Shown: one piece after another, positions 45,679 through 57,154 of the stretch | How the letters are laid out: every line of letters starts with the position of its first letter | How positions within the stretch are numbered: position 1 is the first letter of the stretch | DNA from: Przewalskia tangutica | Lineage: Eukaryota; Streptophyta; Magnoliopsida; Solanales; Solanaceae | NCBI GenBank assembly: GCA_029844215.1 | Contig: CM056728.1 | Coordinates: 3,534,001-3,598,000 of the forward strand | Direction of reading: 5' to 3' | Length of the DNA stretch: 64,000 nucleotides | Notes under the pieces: generated by a model | Databases searched by the model: none | Told to the model about the DNA's origin: nothing | Seen by the model: the letters and a program-made list of their open reading frames with translations, nothing else | Translations under genes and position numbers: made by a program

Positions 45679-47150
45679 TAGTCCTCTGAAAGTGTCCACG
45701 CATCGTTCCGCAGTAGTCTTGATTATCGCGTGTCGCGCACCACATCTATAATCGTGAGGTCGCAGGATATTTAGGATCGTTTCATTCTTTCACTCTAAGA
45801 TCGCGCAATGAGCCGAAGTTATAGGTTCAACCTCCTCCGATGTTTTCCTTTATGTATCGCTTATGCCTCCACGCAAGGCAACCGCGCCCGTGGCGGCACC
45901 GAGGGTGCCGCTAGCGGACGCGAGAGTCACGCAGGCACAGCCCGCCCTACTAGATGATGTTTAGGGCGGCGAAGTTCCACGCCGCCGCCATTTCAGCAGA
46001 TTTTGAGGCAATGCGAGCGCCATCGAGACCGCGCAGACGAGCCTCCACCCCACCGTGGCCCGAGTACAGATTACTGGGAACAGATTCTTATCGACCAAAG
46101 ATAGTGGCAGTGGCAACACGACAGAGCAGCGCCAACCCTGAGAGCCGACAGCTTACGGATTCGATTTATCGGGTTGTCACCCACCCGAAGTTCTATGGTT
46201 CGAGATTTGGCGAGGATCCGCAGGAGTTCGTCCAAGAAGCTACAATGACCACGCAGTCCTTAGGCATCGTGAATCGAATCGTTATACTAGCTTGCACTGC
46301 TACGCGATATTGCGCTGAACTGGCTGAGCCACGGGTATTGGCGAGGTGAGGATGCTCTTCCACCGATCGGGAGGAGTTCACAGAGGCGCCTTAGACCACT
46401 TCTTGACTCCCGAGGCGAGGAGAGCCCGCAGAGATAGGTTCTTGACCTCGAGACAGACGGAGGACTATCGTGAGTACATCTGAGTTTGACTCTGGCCGAT
46501 ATGCACACACCATCGTAGCGCATACGGCGCATGTGGTTCATAGATACGTGACGGGCTAGACCGTCACATGACATCGCTGTTTAGAGTGGCTCTTCACCGT
46601 GGACGGATATTGCCGTGACGCAGCATACGCATTGTGGATCGGCGACAGAGAGCAGATCGCCAGATTTGGGCCAGCCCAAGAGGCCAAGACATCGTTCTCG
46701 TGGCGCTGAGGCGGCAGCCTCAAGAAGCAGACTAGTCCACCTTCCACCAAAGACAGAGTGATCCTTCTCGCTTTTCCTGCAGAGGTCCGATCGCAGGTTA
46801 TTCGCAGCAGTCGTGGCTCCAGACTTCGTGTTTTCGCGAGGCAGAGACCAAAGACTAATCGAGACCACCTACCTCTCTGCGCGCTGACGCGGTAGGTCTC
46901 ATCCGGCGAGTGCCGATGGTTCGAGAGCATGCTACGCCAGGACGCAGGCCATCCAAGAAGGATTTTCCGCCCCAGCGGCGGAGCATTACGCTCACCGACG
47001 GTCCGTTGTCGGATCTTCATCTTCGATGGTTCGACGCCCGAGGCGTGGTACTTACGGCCAAAGAGCCGCGCAGGTCGTGGTAGGTTCCAGCCTAGCGTCC
47101 TCGTAACCGCATATATGCTATGTCCAATGACAGACTGCGAGGCGCCCCCG
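45679..47150 (+). pseudogene. Gypsy gag of the + strand element, scrambled
   Basis: A recognisable gag segment, HPKFYGSRFGEDPQEFV, lies at about 46170-46235, followed by words of the retrotransposon-gag domain in shifting frames. A zinc knuckle is not readable. The stretch has many CG-rich words and indels. Confidence 0.7.
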
Positions 47151-50100
47151 CATGTCGCCACAGTACATTATTGGTTTCTTGATGGACGATATGCTTTGAT
47201 AGATCCAGTTCTACCTTGTCCTATATATCTCCTCATATTGCCGTGAGAATAGTGGATATAGTCCAAGTCCATAAGACCTTTTGAGGCGGCTACGCCAAAG
47301 AGTGATTCAGCCGTAGCCGAATGCGGTATAAGGCGCCCGCCTCGACTATAGATACCGCCGACTTCAGCCGACTTGATAGAGTCGATACTGACTTTGATAT
47401 GATTATTGGTATGGATCGCTAGCATCCCGCTATGCCAACGTGGACCGTAGAGAGATTAGTTCGTTCCAGCTTCGCGAGCCTATCGAGTGGAAGGAATACC
47501 GTGACGCCGGCGGTAAGTTTATTTCTACCTCAAGGCTGGTAAGATGGCGCTGGCGGGTATATCTACCATCCGTTCGTATTCGACATCGAGGTCGAGGTAC
47601 CGACCTTCACCACCCGCCGTTAGAGAGTTTCCGCACGTATTCCCGCACGAGCTTCCGCATCCTCCCGAGGAGATCGAGTTTTGTATTGATTTGGCGCCGA
47701 CACTGACCGATATCTATTCCGCCATACGTGACGGCACCGCCGAGTTGAAGGAATCAAGGACCACCAAAGATTTGGCCGAGAAGGGCTTTATTAGGCCAAG
47801 CGTTTCTCCTCGGGAGCACCAGGTTATTTGTAAAGAAAGGATGACGACGCCGCATGTATGTATTGACATGTGCAATAAACAAGGTAACTATCAAGAATGT
47901 ATATCCTCCCGTGATTGACGATTTGTTTGACCAAACGCAGGTGCAAAGTGTTTTTCAAGATAGACTCGCGGTCCGTTATCATCAAAGCGAGTTAGAGAGA
48001 TAGATATCCCAAAGATCGCATTCAGACCCGGGATGGGCACTATGAGTTCAGGTGATGTCTTTCGTCGACTAACGCCCCAAAGAAGATTCATGGATTTGAT
48101 GAATAGGTGTTCGTGCCATACTTGGATATGTTCGTTATAGTGTTTATCGATGATATCTTCGTATATTCGCGTACGAGCGCGAGCATACGCATCATTCGGC
48201 GACGGTATCGAGTCCTCCGAGACCGCAACAGATGCCAAGTTCTCGGCGCGAAGTTCCGTTAGCTTCAGGCTTTCTTAGTGGCATGTCATCTGGGGCCGAT
48301 GGTATTCTGTTGATACAAATAAGATCGAGGCACAAGACTTGGCCTGCACTCCACTACACCGGCAGCATGCGCAGCCTTCGGGCCTCAGTTATTATCTACG
48401 TTTGTAGAAGTTTGCTTCTATTTCAAAGATTTTGACTAAGTCGACTCGTGGCGCCTATGTTCCGCGGACTGATACTTGTGAGGAAAGTTTCAGCTAAAGG
48501 AGAAGTTGACGATCGCCCAGCTTTACTCTTCCGCAGGGCTTAGATGGATACGTGGTTTATCGCGACGCCAGTGTTTGGGCGCGCGTACGACGCAAAGACG
48601 GCAGAGTTATAGCTATGATCTCGACAGGAAGCATGAGAAGAACTATCCCACGCATGACTTGGAGTCGCAGCAGTGATTCATGCTTTAAAGATCCGAGGCA
48701 TTATTTATACGGAGTTCATGTGGACATTTACACACTCACAAGAGTCTCCAAGACATCTTCACCGTATGAGTCAACTCGCGCCGAGACGGTGGTCGAGCTA
48801 CTTAAGGATTACGATATTGATATTCTATACCACCCGTGGAAGGCCAATGAGTTGCGTATGCCCTTAGTCGCAGATCGATGGGTAGTCCGTCTGATGTTCA
48901 CCGTAAAAAGGGATATGGTCCGAGAGTTACATCGCCAGCGAGCCTCGGGGTTCGCTTTGGTTGATTCTCGATAGTGATGGAGTTCGATTCGAGAGGTTGC
49001 CGAGTCTTCTATCTTCGGCGAGGTGAAGAGGCAACAGATGAGGATCCGTGTTGGTACGGCATCGAGACGCAGCCTCCGTATGAGAAGAATCTATTTGAGG
49101 TAGCGCCACGGAGTGCTAAGATTCGAGGCGGCCAGGTGTTCCCGATGCGACAGACTTCGCCGCCAGATTTCGGCGAGGCACACATCGCCGTTATTCTATT
49201 CATCCGGGTCGACTAAGATGTATCATGACCTCGCATGCGTGTATTGCGGGATGGCAAAGAGGACGCCATGAGTTCGCGCACGCCCAATTGTCGCAGTTAA
49301 GATTGAGCACCGGTTCGCTGGTCATTGCAGCCATCGATATTCCGACTGGAAGTGGAGGTGATAAATATGGATTTTATTACAGACTACCTACCACTCGAGG
49401 AAGCATGATTCCATTTGGGTGATTGTCGACAGTCGATTTAAACCAGCCCATTTTCTTCCGATCGTAACGACGCCAACCGAGGACTATGCCAGATTATATA
49501 TTAGGGAGATTGTGAGATCGCACGAGTCCCGTGTCGATTATATCGATAGAGGAGCCCGCCTTCGCTAACTTCGAGGTCTTTTCGTGGCGGATTAGGGACA
49601 CAGTGAGTCTCGACGACGCTTCACCTCGTGATCGACGGACAGCCGAGCGCACTATCCGCATACTCGAGGATATGTCGCGTCAGTGTTATTGATTTCGTGG
49701 TAGCCGAGGATCATTTGCCTCTCGTGGAGTTTGCTTACAACAACAAATACCATTCCAAAGATTCACGGCGCCTTACGAGGCCTTATACGAGGAAGTGCAG
49801 TCACCGATAGTCGGTTCGAGGTGGGGAAGTTCGCTTAGTCGACCGCACTTAGTTCACAGGAAGTGGATAAGCGCTTATCCAGAGCGGTTGTTGGCACTCG
49901 TAGCTCAAGTCGTCGATGCGGATCATCGCGCCGACACTTGGAATTTGAGATAGATGATTGGGTTTTTCTAGGTACGCCACGGCGGCGTGATGAGATTTGG
50001 AAAGAAGGGAAGCTTAGCCCAAGGTACATCGGGTCGTGACGGATTGTCCGTAGCGTAGGCAAGGTTGCTATGAGTTAGATCTTCCGTCCGATTTGGAGGC

Positions 50101-50510
50101 AGACATCCAGCTTTCCATGTGTCCATGTTGCAAGTGTATCGAGATCCATCTAGAGTGCACCCGGCTCAGATGTCCAAGTGACAGAGGAGTTATCGTGATG
50201 AAAGTCCCATAGCGATACTCGATCGTCAAAGTTAGACGACTTCTGACGAAGACGCTGGCTTCCGCAAGGTCCTATGGCGAACGAGAACAGGAAGAAATGA
50301 CGTGGGAAGCAGAGGATGACATGAGAAAGAAGTACCTCACCTATTTCCTATACCTCCGTGTAACCCACTTTCCCGCTTGTTAGTTTTAATTTAGCCTTTA
50401 CGCTCAAGATGTCATGCTCGCGAGCTTCTTTATTTGCAAGAGAATAGTAAGAGGGTCTATGTTGATGTTGTGATTTGAGTAAGTTTAGAAGGAACATTCG
50501 ACGAATGTTT
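47151..50510 (+). pseudogene. Gypsy pol of the + strand element, scrambled
   Basis: In order: a protease trace with DP.STLSYISPHIA (about 47185-47240); RT with FPHELP, EIEFCIDLAPT and KGFIRPSVSP (about 47640-47815) and IDDIFVYS (about 48148-48172); RNase H words near 48580-48850; integrase with VIVDSRFKPAHFLPI (about 49420-49465), ARLYIREIVRSH (about 49490), HLPLVEFAYNN (about 49710-49745) and the tail LEFEIDDWVF (about 49938-49970). Frames change every 50-200 bases. The order is complete, unlike that of the - strand relative, so this copy was full length before damage or miscalling. Confidence 0.85.
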
Positions 50511-50522
50511 CTAAGGGGAGAA
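50511..50522 (+). other. Polypurine tract of the + strand Gypsy
   Basis: CTAAGGGGAGAA directly precedes the 3' LTR start TGTTATACC. The - strand relative has CTAGGGGAGAA in the same place. Confidence 0.85.
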
Positions 50523-50813
50523 TGTTATACCCGTAGTTCGACCTACGATGAGAGCGCATTTAAAGAATGTAAGACTTAAAATTTTCAAAGGATAGGTTGA
50601 CGGATTATTCCTGACGGGTTTTAGTCAACTTTAAGGCGGTTATGACCCGGAACATTGAGAGTTCCTAAGCGGTTCAAAGGCCTAAGGCGTAGTTCGTTGA
50701 GTCTAGATTCCAACGCAACCAACCGCTCGCCGATAGGACGCCTGAGTAGAAAGATACGAGAGTTACAAGTTCAAAGGCAATGGACAGAAGTGTGTTTCGG
50801 ACAAGGGCGACAG

Positions 50814-50908
50814 GGCCGCGGCGCCGGAGGCAGGGCCGCGGCTCCTAAAGTACTGTAGGGTCGCTGAAGTTTCAGCGCCGCGGCGCCGGGAAGAAGGGCC
50901 GCGGCGCC
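50814..50908. promoter_or_regulatory. GC palindrome cluster in Gypsy LTR U3
   Basis: Three to four copies of GGCCGCGGCGCC-type words within 95 bp, just upstream of the probable LTR TATA box. In the other LTR the same block (43225-43330) reads as CGCGCG-type words. A role in promoter control is inferred from position only. Confidence 0.45.
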
Positions 50909-52186
50909 GAAAGATCCGAGGGTCCGCAGGAGTTGCGGCGCCGAGGCGGGATTTTTGGGCGGAAAAACTTAGGTAAGTCTGATTTCTTTTAAAAAGGCAT
51001 GAGGGTGACAAATGTCCCCATCTGATTTTGCTTGCATGGCTTATATTGACCAAGTCTTGTAGACTTGGTCATCTCTCAAACACCTTCCTCTCTAAAAATC
51101 AGCTCCTCCTTCTCTCTAAAAACCCAAGAAAATTTGAATAGTTTAGAACCAAAAAAGAAGTTGTAGCTAGCTTGTTGGCATTGTTGTGGTGGTGTTCTTG
51201 GCAAGTAAGCTAGCAATATTTGGAATAAGTTTTGGCTAAAACTTTAAGGTAATGATTCTTCCTTTAGATTTAGTTTTGCATGTTAAGAAGAAAGGACTTG
51301 TGGTAGTAAATAATGCTCTTAGAGTCATTGCATGCTAGAAATGTGGTTTCGATATGAAGAATGGGTTAAGAAGAGATTATGAGCATGTTGTAGCCTAAAA
51401 CTACCTTAGAATTGTTAAGTGAATTGTTGTAAACATATAGGCAGAATTTTGGGTATGTAATCCCTTTGAATTGTTGGATTGATCAACCTTAAACGTGGTG
51501 TTTTTGATGATAAATTCGCCTTGAGAAAGGTGGCAAGTGAGTAGAAACAAGGGAAATGTGCCCAATTTTCCATAGAATTTAGTGGCCTTGAAATTAGATT
51601 GTTCTACTTTGAGATTAGAGGTTAACAAACGATCATGATTATTATAGGTTGAAATAGTACTCATGTAGTCGAGCTTAGCAAGTGGATCGACCAAAGAGGT
51701 ATGTGAAGTTTTCCTATCTCTCGAGCATGAATAGATGAAACTATGTAGTACCAGAGACGACAAGATTTGGTATTCTTACTTGTTTGAGTATATAATGACT
51801 TGTTTCGCTTTAAGAACGATAAATCCTCGTTAAGGAAAAGTATGATTTTACTAAAGTATAGAGTTAATATAACAACTTTATGGGAAGTTGGTTTATTAGC
51901 TTCATAAAAGGTTAATGAGAAGAGATTTACTCTAAAAGTAAGATAAGTATACGAAGAGGCAAATTGGTTTAAGGCATCAATTGCCCAAGAGTTTGATGTA
52001 TAAAGAGTCATTTTTAAAAGAGTCAAGATGTAGCACTTGGGTTAAATTCCTGCTTTCTTTTATTAAAGATATGATTAAGTGCCTTAAGTAAACTAAAATG
52101 AGAGGGTATATGAACAAGACTAATAAAAAGTTATGTTTTCTTAACTTATTTATGATTATGATATGATGACTTTGAGTTAGGGTAAG

Positions 52187-52495
52187 AGTATATCCGGCGG
52201 GTAAGCCCCAAGATCGTTATACCACCTTCTCCAGGTAAGAGTATGTCCGGCGGGTAAGCCCCAAGATCGCCATACCACCTTCTCCAAAGGCAAGAGTATA
52301 TCCGGCGGGCGCATCCAAGATCGCTATACCATCCGCACTGTAAGAGTATATCCGGGAAAGCCCCAAGATCGCTATACCATCCGCCCAGCAAAGAGTATAT
52401 CCGAGGATTACACCTCAAGATCGTTATACCATCTGCTTCTGGTAAGAGTATATCCGGCGGGAAAGTCCCCAAGATCGTTATACCACCTGCCCGTG
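52187..52495 (+). repeat. Tandem repeat block of the 3' LTR
   Basis: Six units of about 50 bp starting GAGTATATCC..., equivalent to 44591-44905. Confidence 0.85.
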
Positions 52496-53207
52496 GATTT
52501 GCTACCCATGACGCGGCGAATACCTCACGCGAGTCCCATGGGCTTACGCGGTGAAATAGTCTCACGCCGGCACACCGATGCGAGAGAGTACCGCGGTCCA
52601 CAGACCCACGCGGTGAAATAGTCCTGAGTAGATGGTTTTATTGATACTACAGCGAGGTACCCTGCTCGATCATGAGCCTCCTATTTTACGCAAAGATCAT
52701 ATATATTTATACTTGTCACTCTCATTGTTAGCAAGGCACAAGAAAGGTATTTTATTGACTTCCATGACTCCAACTACTTGCACTTATGATATCATTATTA
52801 CAGATTTTTCCAGCCTTACATACTTGGTACATATCGACCCTTTCCTGGGCCGCGCTCACGCAGTAAGCAAGCGCATCGAGGATCCTCGTTGTGGATCACT
52901 CTTCCGCCGAAGCCCACTCCCAAGCTTATTATTTTGGTGGATATATTCCGATGCTATAAGTATTTGTACATTCGTGGTATGGCGGCCCCGCCACGCTGTT
53001 ATCTTTAGAGGTCTGTGGTCACGATGTGTTTTGGGCTACAAGAACCAGCAGTATTATAAATACTTGTTTAAGTATGTTTATGGAAGGCACTTATCTACCG
53101 CCGCTGATGTTTACCCTTTATAAAGTTATGTATGCTCCGCTATTCTCTCGACATATACCGATGTGGTACCCCAAGAGGTACTAGTCGCGCCCGGTCGGGT
53201 CGTGACA

Positions 53208-53771
53208 ACTCGCATGGTCCAGAATCGCCGGACAAACTCCCCGCGATCCTCCTCAAATCTCGAACTATAGAACTTCGGCGGTGACAACTCAGAAATCTCA
53301 GACCAGAACTGTCGGCCGGTTGGCCGCCGCTCGCTTGCCACGCTCGCCACTATGCCGCCAAGAATCGACCGTTTCGTAATCTCGTGACTCGCACTCGATC
53401 GCGGGATCGAGGCTCGCATCGCGCCTCGTGAGCCGCTCACGCCGAAATTGGCCGAGGCCGGGCGACGACGGAACTCGCCGCCTAAACATCATCTCGTAAG
53501 GATCGGCTCGTGCCTCGTGACTCTCCGCGCCCCACTAGCAAAGACTCTCACGCTTTGCCCTTCTCGGGCCGCTGCCTTGCGAGGCATAATCGATACATAA
53601 AGGAAAACATCGTAGAGGTTCAACCTATAACTCACTTATTGCACGATCTAGAGTGAAAGAATGTAAACTAATCCTAAATATCTCGCAAACCTCCTGATTA
53701 TAGATGTGCACGCACACACCGATAATCAAGACTTACTAGACACGGATGTGGACACTTTCCGATGACTAATC
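53208..53771 (-). pseudogene. Gag 5' part of the - strand Gypsy
   Basis: The - strand reads PPKFYSSRFEEDRGEFVRRF (about 53215-53280), the same gag segment as 46170-46235. It resumes on this side of the + strand insertion and runs toward the 5' LTR. The upstream part is CG-rich and unreadable. Confidence 0.75.
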
Positions 53772-53786
53772 GCTCGATACCACTTT
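53772..53786 (-). other. Primer-binding site of the - strand Gypsy
   Basis: On the - strand AAAAGTGGTATCGAGC follows the LTR end. The tRNA-iMet complement expects TGGTATCAGAGC, so CAG is read as CG here. Confidence 0.75.
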
Positions 53787-55487
53787 TATCACGACTCTGG
53801 CCGCGATCGTATACATCGTGAGAATAAAGAATGAACATACATAACACATAACTTATAAAAGGTAAACATCATCGGTCACCGATAAGTGTCGCTTTCCATA
53901 AAACATACTTAATCAAAAGTATAGCAAGATAACCGGTTCTTATAGCCCAAAACACATACGTGACCACGCACTTAAAGATAGCAATCGTATGACAGTGGCA
54001 CCGCCAAATCCCCGAATGCATAAAATACCTATAGATCGTGGAATATCCGTACTAACAAACAAGCTTCCGAGGAATGGAGCTTCGACACCTAATGTTGATC
54101 CTAAGAACGAGGATCCACACCGCTTACCTTACCGCAGATTTAACGCAAATTTCGGCGAAGGGTCAAGACACACATGTACCAAGTATGTAAAGCTGGAAAA
54201 TATTGTAATAATGATATCATAAGTCTAAAAGTAAGTTGGAGTCATGGAAGACAATCAAAATATTTTTTACTGTGCCTTACTAACAATGAGAGTGACAAGT
54301 ATATATAATACTACATAAAATAGGGGCCTCATGATCAAAACAGGGTACCTCGCCCGTAGTATCAATAAGCACCCCTACTCCTGGGACTATTTCACCCGCA
54401 TAGGTCCTGTGGACCCGCATGGGACCTAAATTCTATGGAAAATTGGGCAGCATTTCCTTTGTTTCTACATACTTTTCCACCTTTCTCAAGGCCGAATTTA
54501 ACATCCAAACGCCACTTTTAAGGCTCAACAATCCAAACATTTCAAAAGGGATTACACACCTAAACTTGGGTGTGTAAAATTCTGCCCCATAAAGTACAAC
54601 AATTCACTTAACAATTCTAAGGTAGTTTTTAGGTTACAACATGCTCATAATATCTTCTTAACCAATTCCTTCATATCCAACCCACGTTTCTCACATGCAA
54701 TGACTCTAAGTGTATTACTTACTACTACAAATCCCTTCTTCTTCACATGCAACATTAATAACTAACCACAAGAGAAGAAATGTTACCTTAAAGCTTTAGC
54801 CAAACTTATTCCAACAACTTTGCTAGCCTCCTTTCCAAGAACACCACCACATTAGCACCAACAAGCTAGCCACAAGCTTTCTTCTTGTTCTTAACTTTTC
54901 AGATTTTTCTAGGCTTGAATTCCTCGAATTTTGTAGAGAAGTGAGAGCTAATTTAGAGAGAGAGATAGAGATTGAAAGATGACCAAGTCTTCAAGACTTG
55001 GTCAATATAAGGCATTCAAGAAAATCGACGGGACACTTGTCACCCTCCCATGGCCTTTTAAAAGTGAAAATCGATTTTCCTAAGTTTTTCCGCTGAATCT
55101 CGCCAGCCATGGGCACAAAACCTCATGACTTCGAACTTCCGCGCCGCTGCCTCAGCCATGGCCAGCAACTTCGACTCAAGATATTCGGGCCGCGTCGCCG
55201 CTTTGTCCGAACACATTTCGTCCGATCACGATCGGACTCAGAATTTCATAACTTTCTACTCCGACATCCTATCGATTTAACGGTTGGTTGCGCTGAATCT
55301 GGACTAACGAACTACGCCCTAGGCCTTTGAAACACTTAGGAACTCTCAATGTACCGGGTCATAACCCGCCTCAAAGTTGACTAAAACCCGTCCGGAACAA
55401 TTCGTCAACCTATCCTTTTAAAAAAATTTAAGTCTTACATGCTTTCGTACGCTCTCATACGTAGGGTCAGAACTACGGGGTATAACA
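53787..55487 (-). repeat. 5' LTR of the - strand Gypsy, internally deleted
   Basis: It matches 33024-35717 at both ends but lacks about 940 bp: the sequence jumps at about 54422 from the GGACCCGCATG repeat straight to the segment equivalent to 34610. The tandem repeats are lost. The terminal TG is read as TA (TATCACGAC). The target duplication CCAAA follows at 55488-55492. Confidence 0.85.
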
Positions 55488-55492
55488 CCAAA

Positions 55493-57146
55493 CATATGAT
55501 ATATCCACGTTTGTTTTGGCTGATAACTTCAATAGCACACTTTGGTTGGTCCTCAACCAATTGTAAAGCAACTCTACAACTCTTGGTTTGATTAAATATC
55601 TTTCATTTTAATCTTACGTCTTTAGACTAGTCCGACACTTTGACGCCAAGATTCATCTAAACAAGTCAACCCCATTACACGACTGTGTTTAAATGCCTAA
55701 GTAAATTTAGCCTTTGCAAGTAAACACTTTGGTGCAAATACCTACAAAAGTTTATTATCAACTTTCATTTTAACACATCTATGAAAGGGCCTTCGTCCTC
55801 TTAGACTTAGAGCAAATGATTTGACATAAATACCTTTATCACCGAAAAGGACTTAACACCCTAACAATTATAATGGACGACGCGTTATAATTAAACTTGT
55901 ATTTAATGTTTGGGAAACATTTTTAGTTTTCGAGGATTCATTCAAGATCAAGGATCAAGTCATACGTCATATGACATCCTATCATGCAATTTCTAAACAC
56001 AATTAGATAAGAAACCATCAAACCCAATAGACATAATAAAAGATGGTTTTAATCACATATTGGGCGCCGTCACCTGCATGCTAAATTGAATTTCCAATAC
56101 TGAAATTGACATTATCAAATTTTTACGTTGAAATCTATTGTACATCGCGAGATATTTAGATGAAAAAAAAAAATGTAACGATTGGGGGACAGGGAAATCG
56201 AGCAAGATGGACGCTTTGGAGACGCGAAATCAAAAAAATTAGGTAAACGGGACGAGCGAGCGCAGTTACATAAAGCGAAAGTTTGATCAATTTACAACCT
56301 ATATCATACGGAATGTCCAAATTTCAAATAGAAAATAAAAATATAAATGTGGTGTGTAACTTTTAATTAATGAAGAGTTCAAGAGCTTCATTAAACCACC
56401 AAGTACATTTTTTTTTTTTTCTTAAGATAGTAATATAATGAATAAAGTTTATCAAGGATAAGGAAAAAACAAACATATTTAATGAGATTGATAAACGAAC
56501 ACATTCTAAACTAACACATTCTAAAAATTTATAATTTATAAATTGCATTTAACAAAAAAAAAAAAATAAATAGCTTATAATGGTCATTTGAAATTAAACA
56601 ATTATTGAGCGCCGCCTACCCAGAAAATAATTGTGGATGCTATGCTAATAATTTAAATGCATCACATTCAATCACTTAACACATTTGTATATTATAGAAT
56701 AATATACCATTAATGATAATCATGAGTCTATTTGTCTAAACTCTGAATTCTATGTCTATGCCAAACAGTCCCTAAATAATTTCTGATTTAAAAATTCTAA
56801 AAATCTGTAAATCTTTCAAAATTTATAGTTTAGTCCCTCGAGAATTTAAAGTTTCAATTTTGAGCCCTAAAAATTCAGAAAATACAATTTTAACTCTCAG
56901 AAAATATTTTCAGGTTTCAGGGACTTGTTTGCAATTTCCAGATTTCAAAATTTCATTTTTCCGAAACTTTACGTAATTACATAATTGTCCGAAAGGTCCA
57001 AATCCGTCTAATTAAAAATTCCAATATTCCTGATTCTGAATATTTAAAAATATTAGGATAAGAATCTGAATATTTAAAACATCAGTTTCTGATCCCATAA
57101 TTTTTTTTTTTAAATACCGTCGATGTCGCGGCTCCTGACGGGCAGT
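55493..57146 (-). other. 5' leader of the outer Copia (middle part)
   Basis: About 1.65 kb of AT-rich DNA with no coding signature on either strand, between the Gypsy target duplication and the hAT target duplication. By reconstruction it is the long untranslated leader of the outer Copia. Homopolymer runs (A at 56163, T at 56409, A at 56556, T at 57102) are prominent. Confidence 0.5.
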
Positions 57147-57154
57147 GATTAAAC

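Larger units (their letters stand above)
42952..53207 (+). mobile_element. Full-length Tekay-type Gypsy nested in gag of its relative
   Basis: LTRs of about 2.7 kb (42952-45660 and 50523-53207) begin TGTTATACC and end GGTCGTGACA. A primer-binding site follows the first, and the purine tract CTAAGGGGAGAA precedes the second. The interior reads gag, protease, RT, RNase H, integrase on the + strand. It sits in gag of the opposite-strand Gypsy: gag words continue on both sides (42950 and 53208). The flanking 5-mers CACTG and ACTCG are not identical. AT-rich parts of the LTRs agree closely, while GC-rich parts differ by many small changes. Confidence 0.88.
50523..53207 (+). repeat. 3' LTR of the + strand Gypsy
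   Basis: 2,685 bp. It holds the clearest GC-palindrome cluster of the family: GGCCGCGGCGCC at 50814-50825, GCGCCGCGGCGCC at 50875-50887 and GGCCGCGGCGCC at 50897-50908. These lie about 130-220 bp upstream of a GCTTATATTGACC box at about 51030. Its tandem-repeat block (about 52187-52495) parallels that of the 5' LTR. Confidence 0.88.
33024..55487 (-). mobile_element. Tekay-type Gypsy chromovirus with two nested elements
   Basis: The outer ends are TGTCACGAC... and ...GTATAACA, with a 5-bp CCAAA duplication. The left LTR (33024-35717) is the 3' LTR, because the purine tract CTAGGGGAGAA (- strand) adjoins it; the right LTR (53787-55487) adjoins a primer-binding site. The interior holds a hAT element (35892-40440) and a + strand relative of the same Gypsy family (42952-53207). 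Native remnants are the chromodomain and integrase C-terminus, part of RT, and gag. RT is joined directly to the integrase tail, so RNase H and most of integrase are deleted. Confidence 0.85.

Noticed and set aside
40990..50510. Repeat-induced or methylation-driven mutation of Gypsy copies
   Set aside because: That process gives C-to-T changes; the observed changes gain CG from TG, CTG or CAG and are mixed with indels.
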